From Chaetomium olivaceum (taxonomy: Eukaryota > Ascomycota > Sordariomycetes > Sordariales > Chaetomiaceae): 64,000 nucleotides of DNA. The stretch is from the NCBI GenBank assembly GCA_039881045.1, contig JAYWVB010000014.1, positions 1 through 64,000 of the forward strand. Reading direction: 5' to 3'. The notes below the pieces were generated by a model that did no database searches, was not told the origin of the DNA, and saw nothing but the letters and a program-made list of their open reading frames with translations. A program made the translations under genes and the position numbers. Numbering within the stretch: the stretch's first letter is position 1; every line of letters begins with the position of its first letter. Shown piece by piece: positions 12,101 through 24,221 of the stretch.

Positions 12101-14529
12101 ATGGCTATCGAGAAAGAGGCCCTCGAGGCCGTTGCGGTCTCCGGGACGGTTCGCCCGTTCTCGGAGAGCCAGCCGCCCATCGAGGATACCGCCGATTTGA
12201 AGTCGCACAATGTCGAGGTCGAAAAGGCTGGGTCTGACAGTGACGAGTTGGAAGATGAAGACCTCTTCCGCCCTCTCATCATGGACGCTTCAATCCCGGT
12301 CGAGGAGAACCCGCTCACCATTAGAGCAGTGGTTGTTGGCTGCCTCTTGGGCTCCTTGGTCTGCGCATCCAACCTGTATCTCGGTGAGTCACCAACTTGA
12401 ACCCACTCTGGTGTTTTGCTCCGCACGATCCGATAGAGACCAGGAGAACGCATTACCCGTGGGCCAAGACTAACGGTGTCGGCAGGTCTGAAGACGGGTT
12501 TCACCTTCAGCGCCAACATGTTTGGTGCCATCTTCGGCTATGGCGTCCTGAAGCTACTCTCGAAGACGGGCAAGGTCCCCATTATCGGTGGTCTCTTTGG
12601 CCCCCAAGAAAACTCCATCGTCCAGGCTGCTGCAACGGGCGCTGGCGGCACCGGTGGCATCTTCGTAGCCGCGATCCCCGCCATGTACCGCCTCGGCGTC
12701 ATGGGAGAAGGCCACTCGCCCAAGGCAGACATTGGCGCCATCTTCACGATTACCCTTGTTACCTCCTTCATCGGCATTTTTTACGTCACCCCGCTCCGCA
12801 AGTTTTTCATCATCCAGGTTGCGCGCGAGCTGAAGCTCATGTTCCCGACCCCGACCGCCGTCGCCCTGACGATCCGCTCCATGCACGCCGGCGCCGCCGG
12901 TAGCATCGACGCCATCAAGAAGCTCAAGTGCCTCGCCATCTGCTTTATCGGCGCCCTCGTCCACCGTATCGGATCATACTACGCGATCGGCATTCTCTAC
13001 GACTGGCACGTCTTCACCTGGATTCACATTTGGAGCGGTCACACTAGCTGGGCCATGAACATTGAGTCGTGGGGCTGGTACTTTGAGTGGACCCCAGCCT
13101 TCATCGGTTCCGGCATCTTGATCGGTCTGAACCCGGCTATCTCTATGTTTGCTGGTTCGGTCATGGCCTGGGCCATCATTGGCCCCGCCCTGGTCCACTA
13201 CGGCGAATGTATCGGCATCGACCAGAGCGGCGGCGACCCGAAATGGGACGGCTACTACTCGTTCGCATCTCTGAGCAATCTCGGCAAGCAGACGCCCTCC
13301 CCTCGGTACTGGCTCCTCTGGCCTGGTGTCATGGTGATGGTGTGCTCTTCCATGGCCGAGCTGTTTGTTCAGTACAAGGCCATCTGGTCCGGCGCCAAGT
13401 CCATCTGGAACCAGTCATGCGGCGGCATCAACTCGGCCCTTGTTGCCCGGGGCAAGTCGAGCGCCTTCTTCGCGAAGCATGGCTCTAACCAGATCAAGGA
13501 CGAGAACGTGATCGAGGACCCCTTCCCGCCCGAGCAGCAGGTCAAGACGTGGATGTGGGCTCTTGGCCTGCTCGTCACCCTGGTCGTCGGCATGATAATC
13601 TTCCACTTCCAATGGGAGATGCACCCCGGCCTGACCATCTTGGCCGTCGTACTTGCCTTCCTCTTTTCGTTCCTCGCCATCCAGATCGGTGCCGTCACCG
13701 ACACCACCCCGCTCACGGCTGCCTCTAAGGCGTCACAGCTCATCTTCGGCGGTGCCACGTCCAACAGCGGCTTCTCAGTCCAGCATGCCCAAAAGATCAA
13801 TTTGGTGGCTGGTGCCCTTGCCTCCGGCGGTGCCGACATGGCCACAGCCCTGGTTAGCGACTTCAGGACTGGCTTCCTAATCGGTACCTCCCCCATCAAA
13901 CAATGGATTGCTCAGTCCATCGGCAGTTTCTGCTCCGTCTGGCTTGGTCCGGGTCTGTTTGTGCTCTTCACGTCGGCCTACCCTTGCATCTGGGAGCCGA
14001 ACCAGGCGGATGATGCCCACTGCCCCTTCCTTGTTCCCTCCGTGTCGGCGTGGGCCGCCGTCGCGCAGGCCGTCACCGACCCTAACGTCTCGATCCCGCT
14101 GAAGAGCGGCATCTTTGCCATCGTTATGGGTGTCGTCTCCATAATTCAGGTCGTCGTCCGCCACTTCTTCCTCGTCGGCGAGCGCGAGAAGTGGCGCAGG
14201 TGGTTGCCCAACTGGGGTGCCATCGCCCTGTCCTGGGTCATTCCCGCCCCCGTGTTCGCCAACGCTGCGCTGCTCGGCGCCATCGTTGCCGCACTCTGGA
14301 GGAAGTATGACATGAGGACTTGGGATATTTACGGCTACGCCGTTGCTGCTGGTAAGCTCTCTAACCCACTTAGTCAATCCACGATGTGCATAGGGCTAAC
14401 CTGTTTCGCTATTTAGGTTTCATTGCTGGCGAAGGCCTCGGCGGCGTCGTCGGTGCTATCCTCACGCTCGCTGGCATCGACGGCGGCACTAAGGGCTCCA
14501 TGATCGCCTGCCCTGCCGATTCGTGCTAG
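12101..14529 (+). CDS. OPT-family oligopeptide transporter
   Basis: A proton-coupled oligopeptide transporter of the OPT superfamily. There are three exons (12101-12383, 12486-14351, 14417-14529); the introns are 102 and 65 nt and the product is 753 residues. An acidic cytosolic N-terminus of about 75 residues precedes many hydrophobic segments. Family segments include TGFTFSANMFGAIFGYGVLKLL, the first-half region with GPQENSIVQAAATGAGGTGG, the region with FIGSGILIGLNPAISMFAGSV, and near the end VIPAPVFANAALLGAIVAALW and AGFIAGEGLGGVVGAILTLAG. The ATG at 12101 (MAIEKEAL) is preferred over the frame's earlier ATG at 12071 because it begins the regular acidic N-terminus. The substrate, whether small peptides or metal-chelate-like compounds, cannot be told from sequence. 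The next gene, a sugar transporter, is convergent. Confidence 0.92.
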
Positions 14530-14975
14530 TCACGTCATGATTGTCATGTATAGCGTGTTTGGGGCGGCCCGGATAGCCGGATTGGCATCTCGCGAGCGAA
14601 CAGCCTAGGGATGCCACACCCAACGCCACTTTACTTTTTCTATTTCAGGCACATTATGGATGATATCGCGATACCAATGAGAGATAGGGCTTGACGCCTG
14701 TTAATGATTACTTAGTGCCTTTTACTTTCAGACGTTCTATGCATCCACGAAGGAAGTTTGATCATCTGTAATGTGTGATGTATGGAATGCACTCGTTACC
14801 TCACAGGAGTTGTACAACATATCACGATTAACGGTACCGAACGCAGTAGCGCAGGAGCAACTTCTGAAGCCATGAACGGCCGATGTTCAATATGTACTCT
14901 CAATAACCAGCAAAAAGTGAACCACCAGGGACCTGGCCAATCCGGGGCAGCCCCTCCCAAGCAACCCCACACAAT
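14530..14975. other. Convergent 3' region
   Basis: This stretch lies between the OPT stop codon and the stop codon of the convergent MFS sugar transporter. It is AT-richer than its neighbours, and I see no gene in it. Confidence 0.5.
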
Positions 14976-16820
14976 CTACGCCACCTCGGTCTGAAGAGCG
15001 TGGGGCGTGTCCTTGTCCTTCTCCTGCTGGTTCTTGTCCTTCTTCTCGTTCGAGTCGGCGACCTCCCCGTTCCTCTCGGCCAGCGGCTTGGACTCGTCGG
15101 TGACGCCGAACAGCTCGTCCATGTGCTCGAGCGAGATACCCTTTGTCTCGGGCACGAAGAACCAAACGAAGACGAACATGCTGAAGCAGAAGCTGCCGAA
15201 GATGAGGTATGTTCTAGGGACCAGGCGTGTTAGCTCCAACCCTTTTCTTTCTGGCTTTGAACTGGTTGGTGAGGGTTGAACTTACCCGTATCCGTCGCTC
15301 CCCACGGTGATGAGCATGGTCGGCACGGCGCGGGCGACAACGAAGTTGAAGAGCCATTGCGTTGCGGCCGCGTAGGAGACGTTGAGGGAACGCAGGCGCG
15401 CGGCCGGGATTTCACTAGCGTAAATCCAGCATGCGGGACCCCAACCGAATTGGAAGAAGCTGCAGAATAATTGTTAGTGATATGGTGTGAGGCGAACGGC
15501 GCCAGGGGGGAAACTCACGCGGCGAACAGGAAGATGGATACAAGCGCAAAGTAGCCGGCCGGCGGGACGGCCTCGCCCGCCTTGGGCGGTGCGATGCGTA
15601 CGTAGAGACCGATGTAGAACATAGCGAGCCCCTGGGCAATGGAGGTCCACAACAGACTGCGGCGGCGACCCAGCGAATCAGCCATGAAGAGCAGGAAGCA
15701 GATGCAGCTGGTGACCTTGACGATGCCGTAGATGCCCGTGCTGAAGAGCGAGGTGGAGGTGCCGGTGAGGCCGAGGTTCTGGAAAATGGTGGGCGCATAT
15801 GTGTTGATGGCGTTGGTGCCGGTCATCTGCTGGCAGATCATGAGGACGATGCTGATGATGACGCGACGGCGGTTGCCCGGGATGGTCCACATCTCGCGCT
15901 GCAGATTCCAGAAGGTGGCGTCACCGATCATGTTGCGTTCGTGCTCAAGCTGGTCGACAATCTCCTGGAACTCGTCCTGGATGTACTGGTGCGTGGGCGG
16001 CAAGTTACGAATGCGAGCCAAAACACGCTTGGTATCCTCCCACCGGTCCTGGCGGGCCAGCCACCGGGGCGATTCCTGACACAGCAACATGCAGACGCAC
16101 AGCAACAAGGCTGGGAGCGCCTGAATGGCGAGCGGGAAGATATACATGAGCTTGCCATATGGGAAATGGATGCTGACTGAGTAGTTAATCCAGAAAGCAA
16201 TCATGCCACCCGTGACGATAAAGAGCTGGTACAGGCCGGTGAGCAGGCCGCGAATGGCACGCGGGGAGTTCTCGGAGACGTAGATGGGGTTGATGGTACT
16301 GGCAGCGCCGACGCCGACACCGGCGATAAAACGGCCGGCGTACATGGGTCCCAGGTTGCCGTTGGCGGCGGCCTGCATGATGACTCCGACGATGATGACC
16401 ATGGAGACACCGATAAGACACCATTTTCGGCCGAAGCGGTCCGTCAAGGGAGAAGCGACGAGAGCACCGAGGAAACAACCAGCTTGGAGAGTCGAAACGA
16501 TGTTGGCAGCGAGGGCAGCAGATGCCTGAGACTTGGGATCACCCAAACCGAAGTCGTCCACGAAGGGTTGCAGGACAATAACACCGCCGATGACGGACGA
16601 ATCCCAACCGAAGGACATGGCACCGAAGCAGGCCTGTGTGGGGGGAAGTCCGAGGTCAGCAATTGAAGTAGTAAACAAGCGTAGATACCAGTGATCAAGT
16701 GGTACTGGAACTTACTGAGCAGGCAAGTAGATACACACGCCAGCCATAGATCTCGGGCGGATCCGAGGCCATGGCCTCGTTCCGCACGATTTTCTGCAAT
16801 ATCCTTGCAGAAATCGTCAT
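14976..16820 (-). CDS. MFS sugar/quinate-type transporter
   Basis: A twelve-helix sugar porter of the major facilitator superfamily, 543 residues from four exons: 16820-16716, 16633-15519, 15459-15286 and 15213-14976. The introns are 82, 59 and 72 nt with good GTAAGT/GTGAGT donors. Family signatures are GAMSFGWDSSVIGGV in helix 1, DRFGRKW after helix 2, AGRFIAGVGVGAAS, ENSPRAIRGLLTGLYQL, PESPRWL in the form QESPRWLARQ, QQMTGTNAINTYAPTIF in helix 7, DSLGRRRSLLW, and the C-terminal VPETKGISLEHMDELFG. The tail is rich in E, K and Q. The pattern PRAIRGLLTGLYQL with INYSV resembles quinate and hexose permeases, so the substrate is a sugar or a cyclic polyol acid such as quinate; sequence alone does not decide it. 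It acts at the plasma membrane. Confidence 0.92.
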
Positions 16821-18129
16821 GGTGAATATCCGTCTATCGACCTCAATGTGTGAGAAGGGGGTGAAGTCTGGCGGTTGAGGTCCGGGACGGGGGGACGGGG
16901 ACCTTTGGTATTAAAGGCGGCGATGGGAAACAACGGGCCCCAGATGCCGGAACTCGGAGCAGTGAGACATCGGCGACAGCAATCCGGGCCTTTTTGTAGT
17001 CGCACTGCATCTCCGCGATATCAGGCTTGAGCGCTCGCGCGGGAGACCGGGGGCCGTGGTCACCCTTCGGCATGCTCGATGTTGATTGGGGGGTACGGCT
17101 CTCAATCCCGGACGACCCCATGTGCAATCCCACCCCTTGATCATCCTTGATGGTGCGGAGAAGCTTGGTGTTACTTTTCAAACAGATAGCTGGGGGCGAT
17201 CTCGCACCAAGGTAGCATTGAACCGACTTCTTGCTTGAAAGTGACATGTGCGTCAATGGTGGTCCCGCCATGGTGCACTAAGACGGAGAGTCCCAGGGCC
17301 ACCATCCGTTTTCCTTTTTTTCCACCAAAAGGAGGCGGTGGCGGGGGTCCTCGTCCTGCAGCAGGTTAACGGTTTTCCAGCCCAGTACCCAGCCGTGCTA
17401 GCCAAGACGGCCTTGGGGCAGCCGGAGGTATTGAACTGAAGCGCGCAATTCCCCCGAACACCAGCATGGCGCTCACCTCACTGGACACTGACTGGACACC
17501 TGAACTTTAGCGATTTTCAATGGCGCGCGGGGCTCATCTGACCAGCGGCTGGTGGATCCGAGTCTACGGAAGGAGAAACTGCTTTTCGTTGTCGAAGATG
17601 CAGCCGACAGGGTCTTCCATGATGGGTTCCAAATTGTTGAATTCTCGGCAAAGGGCAGCGGTGCGCGCCAAGTCTGGACGGCACTCTCGCGTACACGACC
17701 CGTTCTCACACGCCAGCACACACAACTGGCGTGCTGGCCCCCTCGCATTGTTGGTCTTGGATGCCATGTCCGTATTAGCCTATTCCCGGATTGTGGGGTC
17801 GATCCAAGGCGGAAGGTTGGGGAGAGGCTCATCAGAGGCTCGAAGGAAGACTGGGGTTCTGGGCTGGGATCAACAACTGCGGAGCTGGGGGGAAAGAAAA
17901 GGCGGGGGAGGGGCCTGAGGCAGGAAGGAAAGAGCAAACATGGGGAAACAAGGCGCCAAGGATGCCTATCGCTCCCTTGAACTCTTGGCCAGTCATCTCC
18001 ATCATGGTCATTTCGGTCCGACGGGAATGACGTGGACGGCGAGGTTTGCTGAAACCTATCAACATCCTTCATATCGATGAGAAGCAGAAAAAAAAAAAAA
18101 TTTGAATAACGGAGCCGGAGATTCAGGGT
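16821..18129. promoter_or_regulatory. Divergent intergenic region
   Basis: About 1.3 kb between the start of the sugar transporter (minus) and the candidate first exon of the BNR protein (plus). A 258-codon minus-strand frame at 17473-18249 is P/S/R-rich and has no family features, so it is not called. A run of A residues lies near 18088-18100. Both promoters must be here. Confidence 0.45.
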
Positions 18130-18678
18130 ATGAGAATCGGATCTTGGAGTCTTCACATCTTCACAGCAGTATTGGTTACAATCGGCACCGTTTGCTCCAA
18201 CCTTGGGGTTCAAATCGAAAGGTTCTCCAATCACAGGCTGCCGTGGCACGCGGGTCGAGACGAGAACTCCAATTTATCCAACCTGTTGCCAGTTCTTGTG
18301 CCGTACCACCGAGCCACAAGTACCTTTTGGTGCCATTCTCCAACCTGCCCGGCATGGGCCTGATGCAAGTGCTGCTCACTTCCTCCCACACTGCCGGGGC
18401 CTGCGATGCTTTGGGTGCCAGGCGCCGATCCCTGTCGTGGATTATTCCAGACACCATTTCTCCACGAATCAGCGGCCATCGGCCGGCCCCTTGGTTGTGT
18501 TGGAGGTTGGAGGTACACGAGTTGGAGAACACCACTCACGAGAAGGCATCACTCTGCAGGAGAGTACGAGCCCGCCGCTGTGCTATTTCAAGCACGTGTT
18601 TGTTCCAGCGCCCCGGCGCAGGACCATCGGGTAGATTTGACGCGGTTCGTTCGCATCTTTTTGACCGACGCCGCCGAG

Positions 18679-20181
18679 ATGCTCCCGGAGCCCAATGTCA
18701 CGGTCCTCGGTCAGGATTCTGCGCAGCGCAGGAAATTCAACATCAACTGCTACTCCTTCCAGCAGGATGCCGTTGTGACGTTCAATAGCTGGCAATATGC
18801 CTGCTTTTATTCTTTCCTCGAATCAGAGCCCTCGGGTGCTTCTCCAGAACCTCTTTATGTCCACGTCGCGAGGAGACAACTACCCCGTGGCGAGTGGGAA
18901 GTAGTGGTGCTTGACGACTATTCACAGACGACTGATGATGGACACAACACAGTCCAAATGGGCATCTGCGCAGAGGACGGCACCATTCATCTTTCCTTCG
19001 ATCACCATTGCGATGCGTAAGTAGAAGAACCTAAATAGCCGTGGCCGGGCTTACCGCCTGGGGACGGACGAGTGAGTACTGACCTTGATGCTTACCTTGT
19101 AATTGAAGTTTGAAATATCGCGTCTCCATCCCCGACATAGCCACGAAGCCGCATGACTTCAAATGGAAAGCTTCACTCTTCACGCCGACCCTCAATCACC
19201 TCCCCGGTTTGGCAACGACGGATCCCAAGTTCAAGGACGTAACGTATCCGCGTTTCGGGACATGCGGCGGTTCCATATTCTGCACCTTTCGCGATGGCAA
19301 GGCCGGGCTCGGCAACGACCACCTGTACCTGTACATGCCCGACAAGCGCCACTTTGTCTTTGTTGGCACGCATTTGACGGGCGTCCAGAGTAACCCGTAC
19401 GTCCACGGTATGGATTGGCGACGTGGCAGGCTCCACGTCACATGGGTGTACCGCGGCTTCGTGGACTACGAGGGCTGGGACGACCCGCTAGACACCAAGC
19501 ATAAGCAGCAAGCCGGGCCCAACGGCGCCGAGAACAACCACGACATTTGCTATGCATACAGTGACGACATGGGAAACACGTGGATAAACGGCGCCGATAA
19601 GGTCATTGCCCGTTTGCAGGCCGGCGAAACCATCACAAATAACAGCGAAGGCATCGTTGCGTTTAGGATTCCCAAGTCTTCAGGTCTCACGAACCAGGAG
19701 GCGCAAGCCGTCGACCAAGAGGGAGGCGTCCACGTGTTGAATAGGGACACCCTAGATGGGGAGGCAAGTCCAATATGGAACCACTACTACCGGTCGCCGG
19801 ATGGCAAGTCATCTTCCTTTTTCAAACCACCAGCATTCCAGAGCATAGGCGGGGTTAACGCAACTCTTAGGTGTGTGGACTCGGCGTCCCGTGCGGCCTG
19901 CTACCGGTAGTGCTCGTGGGCGTTTGGCGGTAAGCAAGGCCGGCGACCTGTTCATATTGCTTCCGGACTTTGGTGCATCCGAGATGCGGATCTTGAAAGC
20001 GTCTAAAGAGAGCGGGTATGCCAGCTACGATGAGGTGTGGAGGGGCGGCAAGCTAACTGGCGAACCACTGGTCGATTCGGCGAGGCTCGAGCAGGACATG
20101 GTTTTATCGGTGATGGTGTTGGCTGAAGAAGAGGCGAGTCCGGGCAAAAGAAACGTGGTGGTGCTGGACTTCCAGCTGTGA
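18679..20181 (+). CDS. BNR-repeat (beta-propeller) family protein, probably secreted
   Basis: The supported exons are 18679-19016 and 19109 onwards, joined by a 92-nt intron (donor GTAAGT), followed by a tail exon ending at 20181. The product shows segments of the fungal BNR_4 sialidase-like propeller family: VTFNSWQYACFYSF, LYVHVARRQLP, DDGHNTVQMGICAEDGTIHLSFDHHCD, YPRFGTCGGSIFCTFRDG, GRLHVTWVYRG, NNHDICYAYSDDMGNTW, GVHVLNRDT and LAVSKAGDLFILLPD. The likely role is in extracellular carbohydrate binding or cleavage, but no catalytic residues can be assigned. Near 19871-19910 the frame changes. A 40-nt GT..TAG intron restores it (TLS/ARGRLAV), but that is very short, so an indel is the alternative. 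The start is unresolved. An ATG at 18130 begins a good signal peptide (MRIGSWSLHIFTAVLV) that could be an upstream exon. The span from 18679 is about 456 residues. Confidence 0.72.
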
Positions 20182-21516
20182 GTGATGATAGGTGGTTGTT
20201 GTCGATATTCCATTTTTGGATACCCGATCAATGTCGGGACCCGTCAGACGATAGATCGATTCGTCGACGCCTCTTGCATTGCATGATCGCGGGCGATGAC
20301 GACGCCTGTCAGACAGTCCGGCCCCAAAGTCCCCAAGTTCGGCATGCGCGGCGTCCGGTTCGCAGCCAGCTGTTCGGTTCCTGCGACTTGGCCACCCGGA
20401 GTGCACGCCGAATCTAACAACCCAATGATGCAAATCCAGTGAATGCAAATCCAATGATGTATGTACTTCGCACAATCCCATGACTCCGGCACGAACGCAT
20501 GCGGGTTTCGGCGGTTTCGGCCGCTGCAGCCACTGCCGTAGCGGTCTCACTAACGTTCAGCGCCCGCAGGTTGTGGCTGGATGCCCGATGCCCCGTGCAC
20601 GCGGAGATTCGAAATTTGGAAGGATGGGGATTTCAAACCGTGCCCAGATCCAAAACGGGCACAAACTACCGATTTTACGGCAGTCAGTGCTGGCTTTCAG
20701 CTGGCCAAGGTGGTGGGTTTTGTCCACAACCTAAATTTTTCAGCTTGCGAGTTCCAAGCCCCTGCACCCGATTGGCTTAGTGCGACACCCAGTCAGAAGC
20801 AGCGGCCCAAATTCCAGAACCACAAAGCCGCCAGAAGGATGTGAGTGGGCCGTGCTTCGGTGAATTCCCCTGCAGATAATCTGGCTCAGTCTGGCCTCCT
20901 GTGCGTTGCGGGTTAGGGTTATCGCATGGGCTCGAGCCTGGCCTGCGCCTGGTTTCCTTGGTTTTTGCAGTTTTTGCGTCTTTCCTCAGCTGGTTGCGCT
21001 CGGCAACAAGCAACACGTCCCCACCTTTCTTCCCGGGTCCCGCAAGTGACGGTGCCTGATCCCATGCCGCCAAGCGACGCCATCCATCCCACTGCAGAAA
21101 TGAGACTAACCGGTTGCGGGAAGCTCGGTGATGGACAGTGTTTCGAGCCCCCGTCGCCCCGTCGCAACCGCATCTCTTTTGGCATCTTTTTGGCACCTTC
21201 TTGCCCCAACGGCACATGGTGCAACCGTCAGCCAGCTCACCCATGGATGTACGAATGTACTTAAATTCTAGACACACGGCGAGTGGAGACCTACAAAGAC
21301 AACCATGGCCCGAAACGTCTTTCATCCTCGCAGAATTCAGCTCGTCTGTCCTCTCTGGTGGCTCCAAGCTCGCCACTCTAATAGAAATAGCCCCAGACAG
21401 TGGCAGGCACTACTGTGACACGGTCAGACACCAGAGCTGACTCGGGACCTAGTGTGCGCCTATCGATGCATCCTAGTCTGATCCAGACGGTCGGGTCCTG
21501 GGAAACATAAAACTCC
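20182..21516. other. Intergenic, 1.3 kb
   Basis: Only short frames without family features are seen between the BNR gene and the Zn2Cys6 regulator gene. It probably contains the promoter of the regulator. Confidence 0.5.
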
Positions 21517-23283
21517 ATGTCCATGTCCCATCTACCTCACCATGGCCCCAACCACCAACAGCAACATCAAACTGCCATCTCACTCGCAGAATCCGTCCAC
21601 TGTTTTCGAACCACCGACCGACCGAGATCCTCGACTATCAGGGCCAAGTTCACCACCGAGGAGAGAGAAAGAGTGTTGGGGGTGAGACGCCAAGGTGCAT
21701 GTCTGAGGTGTCGCATGCTCAAGATCCAGGTTGGTTCATTCCCCTTACCCAGGTACATACTACCACCGACGACCTACCTAAGTAGTCTCGGCTGTTCCCG
21801 GCCTCTCCCGCTCACACATCCATGCCCTACTAGTGCTCCCTCGAGAACCCGTGTCAACCCTGTCTACAGTCTGCCATCAGGGGCTCTGAGAGAAAGGTTC
21901 TCTCATTCTGCTACTGCGTGCGGACTCGCTTCGCCGACGTCAACATCTTTGACCCGTCGTCCTCCCGGGCCGGCGCCGCCGCAACAACCATGCAAACCGA
22001 ATCACTGATGCTCGCCATGAGCAAGCTGCTCGGCCGGATCGCCACCCCTGCCAACTTCTCCCTCACATCCAACCCCATAGCCTTCAACAACACCATGGTA
22101 TCGTGGCTCACTGACCCCGACTTCCACCTCCCCAACGGCAGCATCGTCGGCTTGTGCTGCTCTAGCCTTCTGGGCCTCCAGTTCCCAGAGGACGCCGCCG
22201 CCGGTACCGACGGCCTGCTCGCCGATTTCCGCCGCTTCCTCCTCGCCACATCCCTCACCCACGCCCGCTGGCGCGACAGCAGTCTCAAGGTGATTCAGGC
22301 CCGCGACATCTGCGCTGCAGGCCAGGTTTCAGGCTACCGCCTCCTCAAACGCCTCGACCGCATTCTCACCCCACAGTTCCTATCTCGCATCGGCCGCGAC
22401 TCCTGTCAGGTATTATTCCTCCTCGTCTTGGGGGCCGTTCTCGGGGTGGGCTATTCGGCTTCGCAACTTGACGATCACTCGCCCCAGTTTCCCTCGGCCG
22501 AGATGCTCAGTCCCGAGTTCCAGCGCAGCCCGACATTATGGCTGGCCATGAAGGAGCACTTGTGTCAGATGCTGGCGCATCATTTGATCTTCGTCGGGTC
22601 CATGCTGGGGATCAAGTTAGAAACCGCGGTGGAGCAGAGGATCATCGACACCGCCGTCAGCCGATGGAACAAGGCCGAGGAGTTTGTTTGGGCGGATGGC
22701 GTGGGCTGCAAGATGGAAGAGGTGGATTCGCCATCGCTGGGAGCGACCGGTTCATCACAGACCGCCAAATCTGCCGAAGGGAATACATTTCCGGTGCCAG
22801 TTGATCGGAGCCGGGGACTCATTTCTTCAACGCTGCCACCACCGCTTTCTCGAGACACTCCACCGCTACTAGTCCCTATCCCGTCGTCAGAGGTCAGACA
22901 GTTCCAGACTCAACCCATAGAGGCCTGGTCGGAAAACCCAACGTCATACCTTTCCATGTTCGACGAGTCGGTAAACCCACCGCCCCCACCCGGTCCGAGC
23001 GAGCCACGGAGCGCCACGCCAGGAACAACATCACCACCAAAAGCGGCATCTGAGCCTGTGACAAGACAACAAAGTAAGTTACCAGCAGTCTCCATCCTAG
23101 CTTTACGAGGAGAGAATCATTAACTAGTCATCAGCACCCGAATCTATGCGGCGACCGGAGAAGAAACGGAGGTCGATGTGGATTGTCCGGCCGTTTGACG
23201 CCGGCCCTGATCATGGTTTGGTCAATGTGCACGCACGCCTGAAGGGATGTGGGGGCCGAGAAAGCCTACGAGCTTTTGTATGA
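21517..23283 (+). CDS. Zn2Cys6 (C6) transcription factor-like protein
   Basis: Three exons, 21517-21729, 21834-23073 and 23135-23283, with introns of 104 and 61 nt; 533 residues. A basic stretch (IRAKFTTEERERVLGVRRQGA) leads into a Zn2Cys6 cluster split by the first intron: CLRCRMLKIQ then CSLENPCQPC, with further Cys in FCYC. This is the CX2CX6CX5CX2C pattern of fungal binuclear-cluster DNA-binding domains. The middle (MQTESLMLAMSKLLGRI onward) is helical and hydrophobic, as in the regulatory region of this class. A proline-rich stretch (VNPPPPPGPSEP) and a basic C-terminus (RRPEKKRRSMWIVRP) follow. It is expected to be a nuclear regulator; its targets are unknown. The neighbours are extracellular enzymes, but no pathway link is visible. 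Confidence 0.82.
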
Positions 23284-24221
23284 TGCCGACTCAACTCGGA
23301 TGGTGATGATGATGACATGACAATTCTGTACACGAAATTAGCGGTACTCCGCGGACGGACCAGACTTCCCTTTTTTCACGATTAACGACGCTCGGAGGAT
23401 AGAAAACAATCATAAAGTTACTAAGGCCTTGTAATTAAGAGCTGGCGATCACAGGCACTTTTTTGGGCCCTCTCACCTCTCATCAACCCTCACCTTGATT
23501 CCCGTGACCAAACCTCTCGCGTCCTTGTCAATCACTCAAAAGGGATTTCCTTCGAATTCTCGACTTCTTACTCGGTAACCATGGTCTGAAATTACCCGGA
23601 TGGGCATGATGCTCAGAAAAGATCCTTGGCAACCCTGTAGTAAAGCAATATGTGTGATTTAGCCGTCCTGGGTCAGCTATTAACATGAACTCTATTATGA
23701 ATGGATCGACAATCACTGTTAATCAAGGCAATGAGCCGCGACACGACCATTTTGATTGTCCTCTTCCGAACTCCGAAGAGGGCCAGCAAAGCATTGTAGC
23801 ACAAACATATGACGAACCTAACAATATTCATGCATAATAGCATAGGTAATACAGGGAACACTGTCGAATGATATGTACTCCAACCCCGGGGGTTCGGCTG
23901 GCTCCGTCCCGTCACTTCCCAAGTATCCGGATGGCAACCATGTATCTGGAGCATACCCCTGAGCCGTGATCATCTCCCGAAGGGCTGCTCCTCATGTGCC
24001 ATGGACGCAGGGACGGCCTTCATCTTCCAATCCTGGCCTTGGTTGCTACTTGACGCGCAAGATTCGCGGGGACGAAACAAACGCTCAATGACAATGAAGA
24101 AAGGGATGGGTATAAAGGTGGGATCTTCCGCCAGGCCTTGCCCATTTGTAGGGGAAGGTAGACGGTCCTTTTGATGTACCCCCGTTTCATATAGTTGCGT
24201 TGTATTGAAATACAACGAACC
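23284..24221. other. Intergenic with TATA box for the next gene
   Basis: About 0.9 kb of AT-richer DNA without supported genes. The right end carries a TATAAAGG motif about 110 bp before the start of the beta-lactamase-fold gene. Confidence 0.5.
24111..24118 (+). promoter_or_regulatory. TATA box upstream of the beta-lactamase-fold gene
   Basis: The sequence TATAAAGG lies about 110 bp before the ATG at 24222, a usual spacing for a fungal TATA promoter. The transcription start has not been mapped. Confidence 0.5.

Noticed and set aside
17473..18249. 258-codon minus-strand frame
   Set aside because: S/P/R-rich without domains; it runs through an A-tract leader region and overlaps the candidate BNR first exon.
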